From positions 95,666 through 159,665 of the forward strand of contig NZ_MJAK01000008.1 of the NCBI RefSeq assembly GCF_001742745.1: a stretch of 64,000 bases of DNA. Direction: 5' to 3'. Made by a program: the position numbers and the translations under genes. Origin of the DNA: Curtobacterium sp. ER1/6 (GTDB taxonomy: Bacteria; Actinomycetota; Actinomycetes; Actinomycetales; Microbacteriaceae). Shown here piece by piece: positions 16,887-25,239 of this stretch. Numbering within the stretch: the stretch's first letter is position 1; each line of letters starts with the position of its first letter. The notes beneath the pieces were generated by a model. That model saw nothing but the letters and a program-made list of their open reading frames with translations, was not told the origin of the DNA and did no database searches.

Positions 16887-18070
16887 CGTGCGGCTCCGCC
16901 GTCCCCGTCCGCCTGGCGGGAGGCGGCCTCGTCGCGGACGACGTCGGCTGCGTGCTCGATGCGGTCCGCGGCGTCGTCGAGAGCGTCGGCGACGCGCTCG
17001 TCAGCGACACGATCGTCAGCGGCACGGCCGTCCTCGGCCGGCGACCCGGTGTCGTGCGCGGTGGGTGCACCCGAGGGCGCGTCCGGGCTCGCGTCGGCGG
17101 TCGCGGCCTGCGTCGCGGTGACCGCCGAGTCGGTGGCGTCGGATGCAGCTGCCCCAGCCTCGGCCGCCGCGTCGGTCGCGGCGGCAGCGGCACCTGCTGC
17201 GCGGTCGCGCACCTCGGCGGTCGCGTCGGCTGCGGCGTCCTTCGCGGCGCTGACGGCGTCCTGCGCTGCGTCACCCGCCTCCGAGGACTTCCGCGCCGCG
17301 TGGTCCGCGGCGTCGGAAGCCGCTGCCCGGGCGTCCTGGACCGCGTCGGCAGTGCGGGTCCGAGCGGCGTCGACGGCGTCGGCGGTCGCGGCGCGTGCGG
17401 TGTCGAGCGCGTCCGCGGCGCGGTCGCCCAGGTCGGCTGCCGTGGCGCGGGTGGCGTCGACGGCGTCCCCGGCGGCGTCCTTCGCCTTGCCGGCGGCCTC
17501 GCGCGTGGCGGCGGCGGCGTCCTGCGCTGCGTCCCGTGCACGCTCGGCGACGTCGGCGGCGCTCGCGCGGACGTCCTTCGCGGCACCGGCCACGGCGTCC
17601 TTCGTGCGGCTCGCGGCGGCCCCGACGGCCTCGGTGGCGCGGTCGATGGCCGACGGTTCGTCGTCGAACGGCCCGTGCACGTCGAGCACGCGGACGTCGA
17701 CCGTGGTCGGCTTGCCGCCGCCCAGCTGCGAGACCGCCGCGGTCACCTGGTCGCGGACCGCCGCGGCGACCTCGCGCACGTTCAGCGGGTACTCGACGAC
17801 GACCGACACGGTCACGTCGAGGGTGTCCTCGGCGTCGTCCACCTGCACCCCCGGTGCTCCGGCGGACCGCCCGAGCTGGGAGCGGACGCGGTCGGCGGCG
17901 CGGGCCGCGAGGCTGCCCAGGTGGTGGACACCCGGCACGCCGAGCGCCGTCTCCGCCGCGGTGCGGGCGGCGACCACCAGGGGCCCGGCGTCGTCGGGGA
18001 GCGGGGTGGTCAGCTCGGACGGCAGGTCGACCTCGGTCACCTGGGTCCGTGCGTTCGGATCGTGCTGCAT
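16883..18070 (-). CDS. Asp23/Gls24-domain protein fused to LEA-like helical repeats
   Basis: 395 aa. Residues ~30-135 match the Asp23/Gls24 envelope-stress domain (GVPGVHHLGSLAARAADRV, TVSVVVEYPLNVREVAAAVR). Residues ~145-330 are a long Ala/Asp/Lys/Arg repeat with 11-residue periodicity (AGKAKDAAGDAVDATRAT is typical), as in late-embryogenesis-abundant and apolipoprotein-like proteins. The tail is acidic and disordered. LEA repeats fold into amphipathic helices on drying or at membranes. The Asp23 domain should dock to AmaP-type membrane anchors encoded upstream. I know no standard family with this architecture. ATG at 18070 is preceded by GAGGAAGCC. Confidence 0.78.
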   Translation of the reverse strand: MQHDPNARTQVTEVDLPSELTTPLPDDAGPLVVAARTAAETALGVPGVHHLGSLAARAADRVRSQLGRSAGAPGVQVDDAEDTLDVTVSVVVEYPLNVREVAAAVRDQVTAAVSQLGGGKPTTVDVRVLDVHGPFDDEPSAIDRATEAVGAAASRTKDAVAGAAKDVRASAADVAERARDAAQDAAAATREAAGKAKDAAGDAVDATRATAADLGDRAADALDTARAATADAVDAARTRTADAVQDARAAASDAADHAARKSSEAGDAAQDAVSAAKDAAADATAEVRDRAAGAAAAATDAAAEAGAAASDATDSAVTATQAATADASPDAPSGAPTAHDTGSPAEDGRAADDRVADERVADALDDAADRIEHAADVVRDEAASRQADGDGGAAR

Positions 18071-18131
18071 GGCTTCCTCCTCGGGACAGCAGGGCCGTCG
18101 CTCCCGCAGGGGGAGCGACGGCCGTGGCCCG

Positions 18132-18305
18132 CTAGTTCTTGAAGACGTCCTTGATGTCCTCGCCGGTCTGCTTCGCGCTCGCAGCGGTCTGGTCCTTCTT
18201 GCCCTCGGCGACCTTCGAGTCGTCGTTCGTGGCGTTGCCGAAGGCCTCCTTGGCCTTGCCCGCGATGTCCTGGGCGGCGTTCTTGATCTTGTCGTCGAGT
18301 CCCAT
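18132..18305 (-). CDS. CsbD-family stress protein
   Basis: 57 aa, beginning MGLDDKIKNAAQDIAGKAKE and ending with GEDIKDVFKN. This is the CsbD signature (small, charged, helical, with IKNAAQDIAGKAKEAFGNAT and the second K-rich helix). CsbD proteins are abundant general-stress proteins, sigma-B controlled in Bacillus; the molecular role is unknown. GAGAGAGGAACC precedes the ATG. It lies between the AmaP-like and Asp23-LEA genes, reinforcing that the whole block is a stress regulon. Confidence 0.85.
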   Translation of the reverse strand: MGLDDKIKNAAQDIAGKAKEAFGNATNDDSKVAEGKKDQTAASAKQTGEDIKDVFKN

Positions 18306-18367
18306 GGTGGGTTCCTCTCTCTCGTGGGCCGGGGTCGTCCCCGGCGGTGGTGGTGTGGTGGTGTGCG

Positions 18368-18931
18368 TCAGTGGACGCGGGTGGTGCGTGCGAGTGCGGT
18401 GCGGGTGCCGCCGGTGAGGTGGACCAGGACCGGTACTTCTCGGCCGAGGGTGCGGTCGAGGGTGGTGACGGCGTGATCGACGGCGTCGAGGACGGTGACC
18501 GCGTCACCACCGCGGCGGACGTGGACCCGGATCCGGGCCGCCCGCTGCTTCTTCACCAGGTACGTGTCGACCTTGGTCGTGACGATGTCGTGGACGTCGG
18601 CGAGTTCGTGGTCGATGACGTCGCGGACGAGGGCGACGTTCACGGTGACCTGGTCGTCACCGGTGCGTTCCCGGACCGCGACGGACGTGCCGCCACCACC
18701 ACGGGTGAACACCACGACCAACGCGAGGACGATCACGACGGCGCAGACGCCGGCGATGATCCACAGCGCCGCGCCCGGCACGGTGACCTGCTGCGGCAGG
18801 GTCACGTACTGCTGCACCGCGTCGCGGACGGGTTGCAGCACCCCGGCGCCGATCACGACCCCGGCGACGATGCCGATCAGACCGATCAGGAACAGCAGGA
18901 CCCGGTTGAAGCCGCGGTTGGTGGTGGTCAT
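18368..18931 (-). CDS. AmaP-like alkaline-shock membrane anchor protein
   Basis: 187 aa. Two transmembrane helices with a short external loop (about residues 10-32 and 56-77: RVLLFLIGLIGIVAGVVIGA, WIIAGVCAVVIVLALVVVF) precede a cytoplasmic alpha/beta domain of ~100 aa. This is the AmaP topology; AmaP tethers Asp23 to the membrane in Staphylococcus. Its ATG overlaps the stop of the preceding gene (ATGA). Three Asp23-type proteins encoded nearby are its likely partners. Confidence 0.75.
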   Translation of the reverse strand: MTTTNRGFNRVLLFLIGLIGIVAGVVIGAGVLQPVRDAVQQYVTLPQQVTVPGAALWIIAGVCAVVIVLALVVVFTRGGGGTSVAVRERTGDDQVTVNVALVRDVIDHELADVHDIVTTKVDTYLVKKQRAARIRVHVRRGGDAVTVLDAVDHAVTTLDRTLGREVPVLVHLTGGTRTALARTTRVH

Positions 18932-19503
18932 GCCAGGGTTCCCTTCTGCTCCACGGTGACCTGCACGCTGGAGCCGTGCTTGCCGCCGAGGCGGCCGAGG
19001 CGTTCCTGGACGGCTTGCTCGACGACGTGGGTGTCGACGGGGATGCCGGACAGGGGCACCACGTGCACCTGGGTGCGGTGCCCACGCGCCGACGCGGACG
19101 TGTTGGCCTCGGGGACGTCTGCTGCGTGCGCGGCGGCGTTCGCGGCGGTGGAGGCGAGGATGCGGGTGTCGATGATCACCGCACCACGGTCGTGGTCGAT
19201 CCCGGACCGGGGCTGCCGGCCGGGCCCCAGGGCCAGGACCACCAGCACGATGCCGAGGACCACGAGGGCTACGGCGATGACCTCGGCGATGGTGGTGAAC
19301 GCGGCGTCGGGCTTGAGGGCGGTGTCGGCGACGGTCTGCGGGTCCGCCAGCAGCGGCCCCTGCCCGATCGCCTTGAGGACCGCTTCGGTGCCGATCCACG
19401 CCGCGACCAGGATCACCACGACCAGGGTCACGGCGAGGGCGGTGGACCGGGACCGGTGGATGCTCCGACGACGCAGCCGCTTCTCGAGCTGTTCGGTGCT
19501 CAT
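18928..19503 (-). CDS. DUF6286-like two-helix membrane protein of the alkaline-shock cluster
   Basis: 191 aa. ATG at 19503 has a perfect AGGAGG site; an in-frame start 12 codons upstream is less good. A basic N-terminus (LEKRLRRRSIHRSRSTA) is followed by a helix (about 23-42), a loop, a second helix (about 75-98, VIAVALVVLGIVLVVLALG), then a ~90 aa cytoplasmic domain. This resembles the DUF6286 proteins found with Asp23 genes in actinobacteria. It has the same topology as the AmaP-like protein whose gene overlaps it, so the two may form a hetero-anchor. Confidence 0.7.
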   Translation of the reverse strand: MSTEQLEKRLRRRSIHRSRSTALAVTLVVVILVAAWIGTEAVLKAIGQGPLLADPQTVADTALKPDAAFTTIAEVIAVALVVLGIVLVVLALGPGRQPRSGIDHDRGAVIIDTRILASTAANAAAHAADVPEANTSASARGHRTQVHVVPLSGIPVDTHVVEQAVQERLGRLGGKHGSSVQVTVEQKGTLA

Positions 19504-19513
19504 GTGCTTCCTC

Positions 19514-19861
19514 CTACCGGACTCGGCCCTCGTGCTCACGCACGAGCCCGGTCAGTTCGATGTGCGTCCGACCCACCCGACGGCCGGCGAGCTCGCTGAC
19601 GCGCTGCTTGATGTCGTCCGCGGCGGACGCGGCTGCCTGGACGATGTCGGGCTGGTCCCGGATGGGGCCGGTCACGTCCAGTGCGAGGGATCCCTGCTCG
19701 TCGTCGATCCCCACGCGCAGCCGCTTCGCGGGCACCCGGAGGCGCTCCGCGGCGGCGGCCCGGGCCAGGGCCGTCAGGGCCCGGGCCGTGATCTCCACGC
19801 GGCCCGGGACGGCGCCTGCCGGGACGCTTCCCGAGCCGGTGCTCGCCGGGCCGGCGGTCAC
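19514..19861 (-). CDS. Small Asp23/Gls24-family protein
   Basis: 115 aa from GTG at 19861, overlapping the preceding stop by four bases. After a Gly/Ala/Pro-rich lead (1-20) the Asp23-like domain spans residues 21-108 (RVEITARALTALARAAAAER, SLALDVTGPI, TGLVREHEGRVR). It is the second of three Asp23-type genes in the cluster. It is shorter than the canonical one and lacks the EYP motif. Confidence 0.65.
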   Translation of the reverse strand: MTAGPASTGSGSVPAGAVPGRVEITARALTALARAAAAERLRVPAKRLRVGIDDEQGSLALDVTGPIRDQPDIVQAAASAADDIKQRVSELAGRRVGRTHIELTGLVREHEGRVR

Positions 19862-20049
19862 CGGGAGCTCCGGCGTCCGGTCAGCACGTCGGTCAGGGCA
19901 CCCCGGTCGATCTTCCCGGTCACCAGCGCCGCCACGAGCGCACCGACCAGACCGAACACGACCACCAGGACGAAGCCCCAGAACCCGAACTGCAACGCCA
20001 CGACCGCGAGGATCGCCCCGATCAGGGCACCGATCAGCGTGTTACTCAA
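19858..20049 (-). CDS. DUF2273-like small membrane protein
   Basis: 63 aa with a single strongly hydrophobic region or hairpin (NTLIGALIGAILAVVALQ through VGALVAALVTG) and a basic tail. I choose the TTG at 20049 because AAGGAG lies seven bases upstream and the encoded SNTLIGALIGA start matches the family; the ATG at 20085 would add Thr/Arg residues from the end of the preceding gene. With TTG the overlap with the Asp23 gene is eight bases. DUF2273 genes normally sit between asp23 and amaP. Confidence 0.72.
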   Translation of the reverse strand: MSNTLIGALIGAILAVVALQFGFWGFVLVVVFGLVGALVAALVTGKIDRGALTDVLTGRRSSR

Positions 20050-20515
20050 CGCGGGACTCCTTCTTGTCGTCGTTGTCGTCGTCATCGCCCGGGATGAACA
20101 CGTCCTGCACGGTCACGTTGACCTCCGCGACCTCCATGCCCACGATCTGCTGCAGCGCACGCGCGACCGAGGAACGCACCCCGTCCGCGACCTGCTGCAG
20201 CGACACCGGGTACTCCGCGACGATCGTGATGTCAGCGGCGACCTGCTTCTCGCCGACCTCGACCTTGACACCCTGACCGTGGTCACGCTGCCCGATCGCG
20301 TCACGCAGCGCACCGATCGCACGAGCGGCACCGCCACCGAGCGAGTGCACACCGTTCACCTCACGCGCGGCGATCCCGGCGACCTTCGACACGACCGTGT
20401 CATCGATCGTGGTCTTGCCCGCAGTGCCCGAGGCGTTGCTGCTCGTGGTGCTGATGGTGCCCGTGGAACGGGTGGCGGCCGCGGTGGTCGCGGGGGTGGT
20501 GGTGGTGTCAGCCAT
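20042..20515 (-). CDS. Asp23/Gls24-family envelope stress response protein
   Basis: 157 aa. A Thr/Ala/Ser-rich N-terminal tail (1-38) is followed by the Asp23 domain (about 39-140: IDDTVVSKVAGIAAREVNGV, ITIVAEYPVSLQQVADGVR), then a very acidic tail (GDDDDNDDKKE). AAGGGAG precedes the ATG. It is the first gene of a cluster running leftward: Asp23, DUF2273, second Asp23, DUF6286, AmaP-like, CsbD, Asp23-LEA, membrane protein. Members are cytoplasmic proteins held at the membrane by AmaP and induced by envelope or alkaline stress. Confidence 0.9.
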   Translation of the reverse strand: MADTTTTPATTAAATRSTGTISTTSSNASGTAGKTTIDDTVVSKVAGIAAREVNGVHSLGGGAARAIGALRDAIGQRDHGQGVKVEVGEKQVAADITIVAEYPVSLQQVADGVRSSVARALQQIVGMEVAEVNVTVQDVFIPGDDDDNDDKKESRVE

Positions 20516-20737
20516 TGGTTGCTCCCTTCGAGACCCGCCGGGACACGTTCCCAGCGGTTGCTGTTCACGGATGAGACGGGGTGACACCGAGGTTCGTCAC
20601 GTCCCCCGTTCCGCGTCCGGCGATTCCCCAGGAAACAGGCCTCAGGGCTCGATCTTGTCCCCCGATCCCGTCTCGTGCCCGTCGTTGTGGTGCGCAACCG
20701 GACAGCCTCGGTGCGTTCGGGACGGGAGGCGCGCGAC

Positions 20738-20786
20738 GACGGACGGGAGGCGCCGCACCGGTCCGGTGCAGCGCCTCCCGTCCGTC
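20738..20786 (-). terminator. Terminator hairpin after the single-module synthetase
   Basis: GACGGACGGGAGGCGC (20738-20753) pairs perfectly with its complement at 20771-20786; the 17-base loop can form a further small stem (GCACCGGTCCGGTGC). It lies just past the synthetase stop at 20794. Another copy of the GACGGGAGGC motif is at 20721-20730. Confidence 0.7.
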
Positions 20787-20793
20787 AGGGGGC

Positions 20794-23628
20794 TCAGTGC
20801 GTGGCGAGCTGCGCCGTGATCAGCGTCGCCACCTGGTCGACGTGCGGTTCCCGGAGGACCGAGCTGTGCTCGGCGTGCACGCGGACCTCGTCGACCTCGC
20901 CACGGAGGTAGCGGGCCCACCGCGCCGGACCCGACTCGTTGCCGTCGGCGATGACGAGCGTGACGGGGCCGTCGTAGGGGCGGGGCTCGTAGCCGCGCGA
21001 GATGAGGAGCGCGTGGTCGAAGAAGGCGCGGAAGTGCCGCTGCCCCTCCCAGCGGAAGACTCCGGCGCCGTGGCCGCGCGCCCGGCGGGCGATGCGCGCG
21101 AACGGGGCGTCGAGTTTGCTCCGGAGCAACGCCGTCCCGGACGCCACCCGTTGCAGCGCGCCGGGGAGCGCCCTCCTGGCCGGGCGCCCGAGGTCGAGCT
21201 CGCCGAACTCGACGACGTCGGCCTGCTCGGACGCCTGCTCGGGCAGGAACGTGTCGAGGAGGACGACCCGACGGACCTCGTGACCGGCGTCGGTGAGCAC
21301 CGCGGCCATCTCGAGCGCGACCAGGCCGCCGAACGAGTGACCGACGAGCGTGTACGGACCCTGCGGCTGCACGACGCGCATGAGCTCGATGTAGCGGCGG
21401 GCCATCGCGGCGATGCTCCGGTCGGGCAGTGCGCGGCGCTCGAGCCCGTGCTGCTGGAACGCGAAGAGGGGGCGGTCGCCCAGGTGCCGGGCGAGCGGGA
21501 CGTACGTCAGCGCGAGCGCCCCCGCGCCGGCCACGCAGAAGAGCGGCTCGGCACCGTCGCCACCTCGTGCGGTGAGCGTCACGATGTCCGGGTGGCTCGG
21601 GACCGCCGCGGCGCCGAGGCGGATCCGCGCGGTGAAGGTGCGGAGCGTCGGGTGCTCGAGGAGTTCCGAGGACGGCACGTCGACACCGAGCCGGTCGGCG
21701 ACGGCGGCGAGCATCTCCTCCGCGGACAGCGAGTCGCCGCCGAGTGCCGAGAAGTCGTTGTCGAGGCCGACGGCGGGGAGCTCGAGCGGGCCGACCGAGG
21801 GCAGGCCGAGGACCTCGGCCCAGATCTGCCCGACCGCGAGCTGCCACTGGTCGTAGGTGTCCTCGCCGAGCTCCTCGCCGTCCTCGCCGACGGTCGTGCC
21901 GAGCGCCGGGGCCTCGGGCAGTGCTGCCCGGTCGACCTTGCCGCGCTCGTTCCGCGGCAGGGCGGGCAGCGGCACGATCGACGTCGGCACCATGTAGTCC
22001 GGCAGGAGTTCGCGGAGGGCCTTGCGGATCGCCGCCGGTGACGGCGAGCGGCGTCCGGGCCGGCTCACCACGTACGCGACGAGCCGGGTCGGGGCCGGCG
22101 GTGCCTTGACGGCGATCACGACGGCCTCGAGCACGGCGTCGACCGTCCGGAGCGCCGCCTCGACCTCGCTCGGCTCCACGAGGTACCCGCGGACCTTCAC
22201 GGCGTCGTCGGCGCGACCGAGCAGCGTGAGCACCCCGTGCTCGTCGAAGCGTCCGAGGTCGCCGATCGCCCAGGTCGGGGTGCCGTCGGCGGACGTCCCC
22301 GCACGGGTCGCCGTCACCTCGGGCGCACCCCAGTAGCCGCTCGTCATGGCGTCGGAGATGCAGACGACCTCGCCGCTCTCGCCCGGGTCGGCGAGGCTGC
22401 CGTCGGGGCGGCGGACCTCGATGCGCTTGCCGGTGACGATCCGGCCGGAGGGCACGCTCCGCTCCGGGACGGGGTCGCTCGCGCGGATCTCGTGCACGGC
22501 GTAGACGGCGGTCTCGCTCGATCCCGTCCAGTTGCAGAACGACGTCTCCGGTCCGAGCAGCGGGCGGATGCCGGCGATGTCCGTGCCGGTCACCGCCTCG
22601 CCCACGGTCGCCACGAGGCGCAGGCCGCGCAGGCGGTCGTCCGACGGGTCGAGGGCACCGGTCATCGAGCGGACGAGGTGCGGTGTGGTGTGCAGCGTCG
22701 TCAGGCCGGCGTCGTGCACCCACGTGACGAGGCGGTCGACACCGGTCTTCCGGGGGTCGGCGACGTGCAAGGACGCTCCGGCGAGCAGGGCGGACAGGAC
22801 CAGCGTGAAGCCGGCCGCGAACCCGTGCGGCAGGACCGACGCGATCCGGTCCTCCGGCACGAACCGGAAGGACGTGCGCTGTGCGACGGTGTCGACGACG
22901 ATCTGCCGGTGCGTCATCGTGACGCCCTTCGGCGCACCGGTCGAGCCGGAGGTGAAGATGATGTCCATCGGGTCGCGCCCGCCGCGGTCGCGGGCCCCGG
23001 GGACGACGGCGATGTCGCCGGGGGTCGCGGCGATCACGCGGGCCTCGCCGAGCAGGTCCTCGAAGGGCAGGACCCGACCGTGCGCGGGCACGAGCGTGGC
23101 CGCGCGGTCGGCGTGCTCGACGTCCGCGACGACGTCGACGATCCCGGCGAGCGCCATCACGTGCTGCAGTCGGGCCTCGGGCAGGAACGGGTCGAGCGCG
23201 ACGATGACCCGACCGGCGTGGAGCAGTCCGAGGAGCGCGACGACCGATGCGGCCCCGTGCCCGACCATCGTGCCGACGGGGACGGTCTCGCCGCCCGCCT
23301 CGACGGTGACACCGCGACCGGAGCGGTCGTCGGGGGTCAGGCGCTCGTGGAGCAGCAGGCCGAGCGCACGGGCGGTGCGGTCGAGCTCGCCGTGCGTGGT
23401 CTCGCCGTGCTCGTCGACCAGCGCGAGCGAGTCCGGTGCGCGCTCGGCGACGGCGGCGAGGCCGTCGAGGACGGAGGTCTCGGTGTCCGGTGCGGTGGTC
23501 GTGCTGCTCGCGGTTCCTGCCGGTGCCGACACGTCGCGCGCGGTGCTCCCGGCGCTCACGACCCGGGTGGTGCGGTCGTCGGGGTGCGGCGCCGATGCCG
23601 CCCCCGTGGTGTCGGTCGAGATGAGCAT
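20794..23628 (-). CDS. Single-module NRPS-like synthetase (adenylation-thiolation-thioesterase)
   Basis: 944 aa with no condensation domain. The adenylation domain (~55-575) has FTSGSTGAPKG (225-235), YWGAPEV, GRADDAVKVRG and Lys564 in NERGKVDR. The carrier has Ser633 in LGGDSLS. The thioesterase (~685-944) has Ser765 in GHSFGG, a likely Asp792 and His921 in AEHSSVL. Where amino-acid-activating domains have Asp235 (GrsA numbering) this protein has Ala271 (HGFAAGFTLVLSALLAGA), suggesting a keto, hydroxy, aryl or fatty acid substrate. A-T-TE enzymes such as bacterial RalA and fungal atromentin synthetases join two aryl-pyruvates. AGGGG precedes the ATG. Confidence 0.85.
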   Translation of the reverse strand: MLISTDTTGAASAPHPDDRTTRVVSAGSTARDVSAPAGTASSTTTAPDTETSVLDGLAAVAERAPDSLALVDEHGETTHGELDRTARALGLLLHERLTPDDRSGRGVTVEAGGETVPVGTMVGHGAASVVALLGLLHAGRVIVALDPFLPEARLQHVMALAGIVDVVADVEHADRAATLVPAHGRVLPFEDLLGEARVIAATPGDIAVVPGARDRGGRDPMDIIFTSGSTGAPKGVTMTHRQIVVDTVAQRTSFRFVPEDRIASVLPHGFAAGFTLVLSALLAGASLHVADPRKTGVDRLVTWVHDAGLTTLHTTPHLVRSMTGALDPSDDRLRGLRLVATVGEAVTGTDIAGIRPLLGPETSFCNWTGSSETAVYAVHEIRASDPVPERSVPSGRIVTGKRIEVRRPDGSLADPGESGEVVCISDAMTSGYWGAPEVTATRAGTSADGTPTWAIGDLGRFDEHGVLTLLGRADDAVKVRGYLVEPSEVEAALRTVDAVLEAVVIAVKAPPAPTRLVAYVVSRPGRRSPSPAAIRKALRELLPDYMVPTSIVPLPALPRNERGKVDRAALPEAPALGTTVGEDGEELGEDTYDQWQLAVGQIWAEVLGLPSVGPLELPAVGLDNDFSALGGDSLSAEEMLAAVADRLGVDVPSSELLEHPTLRTFTARIRLGAAAVPSHPDIVTLTARGGDGAEPLFCVAGAGALALTYVPLARHLGDRPLFAFQQHGLERRALPDRSIAAMARRYIELMRVVQPQGPYTLVGHSFGGLVALEMAAVLTDAGHEVRRVVLLDTFLPEQASEQADVVEFGELDLGRPARRALPGALQRVASGTALLRSKLDAPFARIARRARGHGAGVFRWEGQRHFRAFFDHALLISRGYEPRPYDGPVTLVIADGNESGPARWARYLRGEVDEVRVHAEHSSVLREPHVDQVATLITAQLATH

Positions 23629-23703
23629 GCGGGCCCCTGTTCACCGTGCTGCGGACTGTGGTCGGCTGACGCTAACCCGGCGCCGTGCTCCTGCGGACGG
23701 GCT

Positions 23704-23782
23704 GTGCGGGAACCCGCGGAGACCTGCGACTTCCCGCAGCGGGGTGGGGCTGCGGGGTGCGCGGTGCCGCGGGTTCCCGCAC
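23704..23782. promoter_or_regulatory. 16-bp perfect inverted repeat upstream of the synthetase
   Basis: GTGCGGGAACCCGCGG (23704-23719) and its exact complement (23767-23782) flank a 47-base loop that itself holds a CTGCG/CGCAG-type stem. It begins 76 bases upstream of the synthetase start, in the gap to the desaturase. It may be an mRNA leader structure or paired protein-binding sites. Confidence 0.5.
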
Positions 23783-23808
23783 CGGAGTCGGGAGCCCTGC
23801 ACGACGAA

Positions 23809-23848
23809 GAGCACGTCGCACCACGTGGTCACGTGGTGCGACGTGCTC
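23809..23848 (-). terminator. 18-bp stem terminator after the desaturase
   Basis: GAGCACGTCGCACCACGT (23809-23826) is perfectly complementary to 23831-23848 with a four-base loop. It lies ~67 bases beyond the desaturase stop, so the desaturase and synthetase are probably separate transcripts. Confidence 0.75.
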
Positions 23849-23914
23849 GTCGTTGTTCGCCGACGCGTTGCGCCGACCGCTCCACCGGTGAGGGCGGGCT
23901 CCGACGCGGGCGCG

Positions 23915-25024
23915 TCAGTGGATGCGGAGCTGCGTCACCATCGGGCAGGCGAAGGGGTCGCGGGCGGCGAGTCCGACGCGGTTGAGGTAGCGGACGACGA
24001 TGCCGTAGGAGCGCAGCAGCGTCGTCTCCGTGTAGGGCACGTCGAGGGTGTCGCAGTGGTCGCGGACGAGCAGTCGGGCCTGCTTGAGCGCGGGCCGCGG
24101 CATCGACGGGAACAGGTGGTGCTCGACCTGGTAGTTCAGGCCGCCCATCAGGAAGGACACCCACCAGCCCCCGCGGATGTTGCGGGAGGTACGGACCTGG
24201 CGCGAGAAGAAGTCGACCTTCGCGTCGTGCGCGATCGTCGGCATGCCCTTGTGGTTCGGGGCGAACGAGGCGCCCATCATCACGCCGAACACGGCGAGCT
24301 GCACACCGAGGAACGCGCAGGCCATGCCGAACGGCAGGAACCAGAAGACGACCGTCAGGTAGATGCCGAAGCGGGCGACGAGCATCGCGGCCTCGAGCCA
24401 GCGGTGCTTGCGGTCCGCCTTGGTCCCGTTGCCGGTGACGATCGAGACGACCGCGTACCGGTGCAGGTTGAGGCCCTCGAGGGTGAGGAGCGGGAAGAAC
24501 AGCCAGCCCTGGAAGCGCATGAAGGTCCGCAGGAGCGGCCCGCGGACGGCGGCGGCGTCCTCGGGCAGGAAGCGGATGCCGTCCGGACTGATGTCCGGGT
24601 CCTTGCCCACGGTGTTCGGGTTGCCGTGGTGGCGGGTGTGCTTGTTCATCCACCACGAGTAGCTCAAGCCCACCATGAACGTGCCGAGCCACCGACCCGC
24701 GTGGTCGTTCCACTTCTGCGAGGCGAACACCTGACGGTGGGAGGCCTCGTGCGACAGGAAGGCGAACTGGGTGAAGATCACGCCGAGCGCGCCGGCGACG
24801 ATGAGCTGGAACCAGGAGTCGCCGAGGAACGCGAACGCGACCCACGCCAGCGCGAGGCCGACGACGAGGCTGCCGAACAGCGACCAGTAGAACCCGGTGC
24901 GGCGACGGAGCAGTCCCTGTTCCTTCACCTGTGCCAGCAACGCCGAGTAGGTCGAGGTGCCGTTGCGGCTGCCGGGGCCGGGTCGGGTGCGGGTGAAGCC
25001 GGGGGCGAGGGGGGTCGTGGTCAT
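23915..25024 (-). CDS. Membrane fatty acid desaturase (acyl-CoA/linoleoyl-type)
   Basis: 369 aa. All three di-iron His boxes are present: HEASH (92-96), HTRHH (129-133) and EHHLF (301-305, within NYQVEHHLFPSMP). Hydrophobic segments lie at about 45-68, 72-91, 172-196 and 215-255. It introduces a double bond into acyl chains in the membrane, probably near delta-5/6/9, using ferredoxin or cytochrome b5-type donors; the position cannot be read. ATG at 25024 is chosen; the frame is open 19 codons upstream without similarity. Such desaturases adjust membrane fluidity in the cold. Confidence 0.88.
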   Translation of the reverse strand: MTTTPLAPGFTRTRPGPGSRNGTSTYSALLAQVKEQGLLRRRTGFYWSLFGSLVVGLALAWVAFAFLGDSWFQLIVAGALGVIFTQFAFLSHEASHRQVFASQKWNDHAGRWLGTFMVGLSYSWWMNKHTRHHGNPNTVGKDPDISPDGIRFLPEDAAAVRGPLLRTFMRFQGWLFFPLLTLEGLNLHRYAVVSIVTGNGTKADRKHRWLEAAMLVARFGIYLTVVFWFLPFGMACAFLGVQLAVFGVMMGASFAPNHKGMPTIAHDAKVDFFSRQVRTSRNIRGGWWVSFLMGGLNYQVEHHLFPSMPRPALKQARLLVRDHCDTLDVPYTETTLLRSYGIVVRYLNRVGLAARDPFACPMVTQLRIH

Positions 25025-25239
25025 CGGGGACCGACCTTCCGTGGTGAGCGATCCTTCGACCGGTCCGAGGAGTTCACGCATCCGCGCTTCCGAGAACCGT
25101 AGGGTCGCGACCTGGGGAACCGCCTGGCGTTCCGCGGCGAGTCCGGAGAACGCGATCGAGCCCGTCCGCGGGCGTGCGTGTTGCCCCGGATGACGCCGAG
25201 CGGGAATGCCCGACAGGTGATGTGCGATTGTACGGACCC

